Source of the DNA: Candidatus Colimorpha onthohippi
GTDB lineage: Bacteria; Bacteroidota; Bacteroidia; Bacteroidales; P3
Reading direction: 5' to 3'
Assembly (NCBI GenBank): GCA_018064565.1
Contig: JAGHVA010000249.1
Span: 1 to 8,121, forward strand
Length of the DNA stretch: 8,121 nt
Part shown: piece by piece, positions 6,756 through 8,121 of the stretch
Layout of the letters: each line of letters opens with the position of its first letter
Numbering within the stretch: position 1 is the first letter of the stretch
The notes under the pieces: model-generated
The model's input: only the letters and a program-made list of their open reading frames with translations
Database searches by the model: none
Told to the model about the DNA's origin: nothing
Program-made: the position numbers and the translations under genes

Positions 6756-8105
6756 GTATTTCTGACGTGCTGACCACTTGCGTCCCTGCTCGTATGCCTC
6801 TGCACTGGTTTTGTATTGATGATTGACCACGAATTTGCCTGTATTGTCGATACAGCCCCAAAGTCCCTCTCTCTTAGCAGGAGCAAAACGGTTGGCTCCC
6901 TCACCCTCAAAGCCCTTCGCATCATCAAATGTGGCTCGTATAGACCAGTCGCCCTTATAGTTGACATACCCCCACGAGTGGGTCGTGGTGTCCATCACTG
7001 GACATTGCCAATAACCCAATTCCTTTCGACCATCCCACTCTACACCAGCCTGCCAAGCATCAGTAGGAATCACAAACACCACCTTCGACATCTGCATGCC
7101 CGTCTCACCTACCACACACCATCTCTTATCCAATTTGGCTGTAGCAAAATGGCCAGTGTCACCCACAAAATGAGTTACCTCTTGATACATAGGGCTTATA
7201 ACCCACTCGCCTAAATAATCGACCCACCCCCAAGCATGAGTTTCAGGATGCTCTACGGGGAACCGCCAACTTGTAATCTTACGGCCATGTTCCATCTCGT
7301 TGAGTGCATAAGCTGCATCGGCAGCTGTGGCAAATATACACTCTGCAACATGCTTGCCGTTGCGGTCAATATTACCCCAACGCCCTTCGCGCTTCGCCTG
7401 AGCATAGGCATGGTGATGATCGTCACCAAAATTGCAAATCATCTCGTAGTCAGGCTTCACCACCCAGCGCCCCAGATAGTTCACTACGCCATATTTGCCT
7501 GTCTTTGCATCTAACACACCCATACGCCAAGTATCGTAATGCCTACCACTTATCCACTGATTGCCAGCCAATTCCGCCTGTTCGCGCGTTTCAAAGACGC
7601 TATTCACAATCAAAATGCCTTTACTGTCAATACACCCCCAACGTTCGTTAATCTTTACGGCCGCAAAACTCATTGGTTCTCTACCCGTGAAGGTACCTGC
7701 GCCTTCATAAATTGGCTGAAACTTCCACTGACCATAGTAATTGACGAAACCCCATTTGCGTGTTTCTGCATTGCATGCAGGATAGACCCACCTACCAGGC
7801 TCATCTGCTTTCATCCATTCGGCACCTGCATCCTCTGCCTCCTCTCTGGTACCAAAAACATTTCGAACCACCATATTACCCTGAATATCAATGCAGCCCC
7901 AAAAATCGTCATACCTAACCACCGCATATTTCCGCTCCTCTCCTCTAAAGGCTGTAGCACGCTGATAGATAGGCTTAATCAGCCACGTACCGTCATCTTT
8001 TACAAAACCATAACGCTTGCTACTGTGATCCAACATCATCGTCTGTGCATGTAATTGACACAAACTCATTATCGCGAATAGCAATAAAGCAGATATTTTT
8101 TTCAT
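6753..8105 (-). CDS. Exported WG-repeat protein (five 86-87-residue units)
   Basis: This 450-residue protein starts at the ATG at 8105 with a signal peptide, MKKISALLLFAIMSLCQLHA, probably cut after Ala20. Cys16 follows Leu and is not a good lipobox, so a soluble periplasmic or surface form is expected. The rest is five tandem units starting at residues 32, 118, 205, 292 and 378. Each has a strand block like YGFVNYxGxWxIxPxY, a second block RWGCIDxxG, and a short probable helix around EAxxxGxxW. These match WG/KWG beta-repeats (PF14903 family). Unit 4 has RWCVVGETG in place of RWGCID, and unit 5 is shorter, ending just after its helix. WG-repeat proteins are thought to form beta-propeller-like or solenoid binding surfaces; no enzymatic residues are evident and the ligand is unknown. 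Its promoter must lie mostly outside the window, since only 16 bases precede the start. Confidence 0.88.
   Translation of the reverse strand: MKKISALLLFAIMSLCQLHAQTMMLDHSSKRYGFVKDDGTWLIKPIYQRATAFRGEERKYAVVRYDDFWGCIDIQGNMVVRNVFGTREEAEDAGAEWMKADEPGRWVYPACNAETRKWGFVNYYGQWKFQPIYEGAGTFTGREPMSFAAVKINERWGCIDSKGILIVNSVFETREQAELAGNQWISGRHYDTWRMGVLDAKTGKYGVVNYLGRWVVKPDYEMICNFGDDHHHAYAQAKREGRWGNIDRNGKHVAECIFATAADAAYALNEMEHGRKITSWRFPVEHPETHAWGWVDYLGEWVISPMYQEVTHFVGDTGHFATAKLDKRWCVVGETGMQMSKVVFVIPTDAWQAGVEWDGRKELGYWQCPVMDTTTHSWGYVNYKGDWSIRATFDDAKGFEGEGANRFAPAKREGLWGCIDNTGKFVVNHQYKTSAEAYEQGRKWSARQKY
6756..8012 (-). repeat. Five tandem protein-level repeat units inside the WG-repeat gene
   Basis: Units map to 7755-8012, 7494-7754, 7233-7493, 6975-7232 and 6756-6974, with periods of 86, 87, 87 and 86 codons for the four full units. 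Shared anchors are the aromatic-Gly start, a Trp ten residues in, the WGCID block about 37 residues in, and a Trp near the end of the helix. The DNA copies are well diverged, so the array is old rather than a recent slippage product. Confidence 0.8.
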
Positions 8106-8121
8106 GATTGCATAATTAATG

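Noticed and set aside
7539..8054. A 171-codon open frame on the plus strand, with others at 6816-7514
   Set aside because: These lie antisense to the well-supported WG-repeat gene and show no family resemblance or start signal.

Overview
The window looks like chromosomal DNA from a Bacteroidales bacterium, with the genus unresolved. The reasons are a Bacteroidetes-type promoter (TTTG, 21 bases, TATCTTTGC), starts without a Shine-Dalgarno sequence, exported PepSY-like and WG-repeat proteins, and a fused ADP-forming acyl-CoA synthetase. All seven supported genes lie on the minus strand, so transcription runs from high to low coordinates. I found no rRNA, tRNA, CRISPR array, transposase or phage gene. 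No gap between genes exceeds 300 bases; the largest (3179-3462) holds a promoter, a repeat copy and overlapping hairpins.

Right part (8105 to 5406): an exported protein made of five 86-87-residue WG-type units is followed, six bases after its stop and in the same frame, by dihydroorotase (pyrC, pyrimidine synthesis). PyrC appears to start at a TTG codon, and the layout suggests translational coupling. Middle part (5405 to 3463): a 128-base gap carries one copy of a dispersed repeat. It is followed by a small basic PepSY-like periplasmic protein and an AtoE-type short-chain fatty acid transporter.

Left part (3462 to 1): a 284-base gap with the second repeat copy and a good promoter precedes an apparent three-gene unit. 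Its genes are a one-chain ADP-forming acetate--CoA ligase, a tyrosine-phosphatase-family protein, and the start of an RsbW-like HATPase cut by the window edge. The transporter and the ligase together suggest handling of short-chain acids: the ligase can make ATP while releasing acetate or a related acid, and the transporter can move such acids across the inner membrane. The phosphatase and HATPase suggest a signalling function sharing that transcript.

Most of the window is recognisable housekeeping or metabolic content. The less ordinary points are the dispersed repeat upstream of two genes, the WG-protein/pyrC junction, the compound WG-plus-helix repeat, and the ligase-phosphatase-HATPase gene order.
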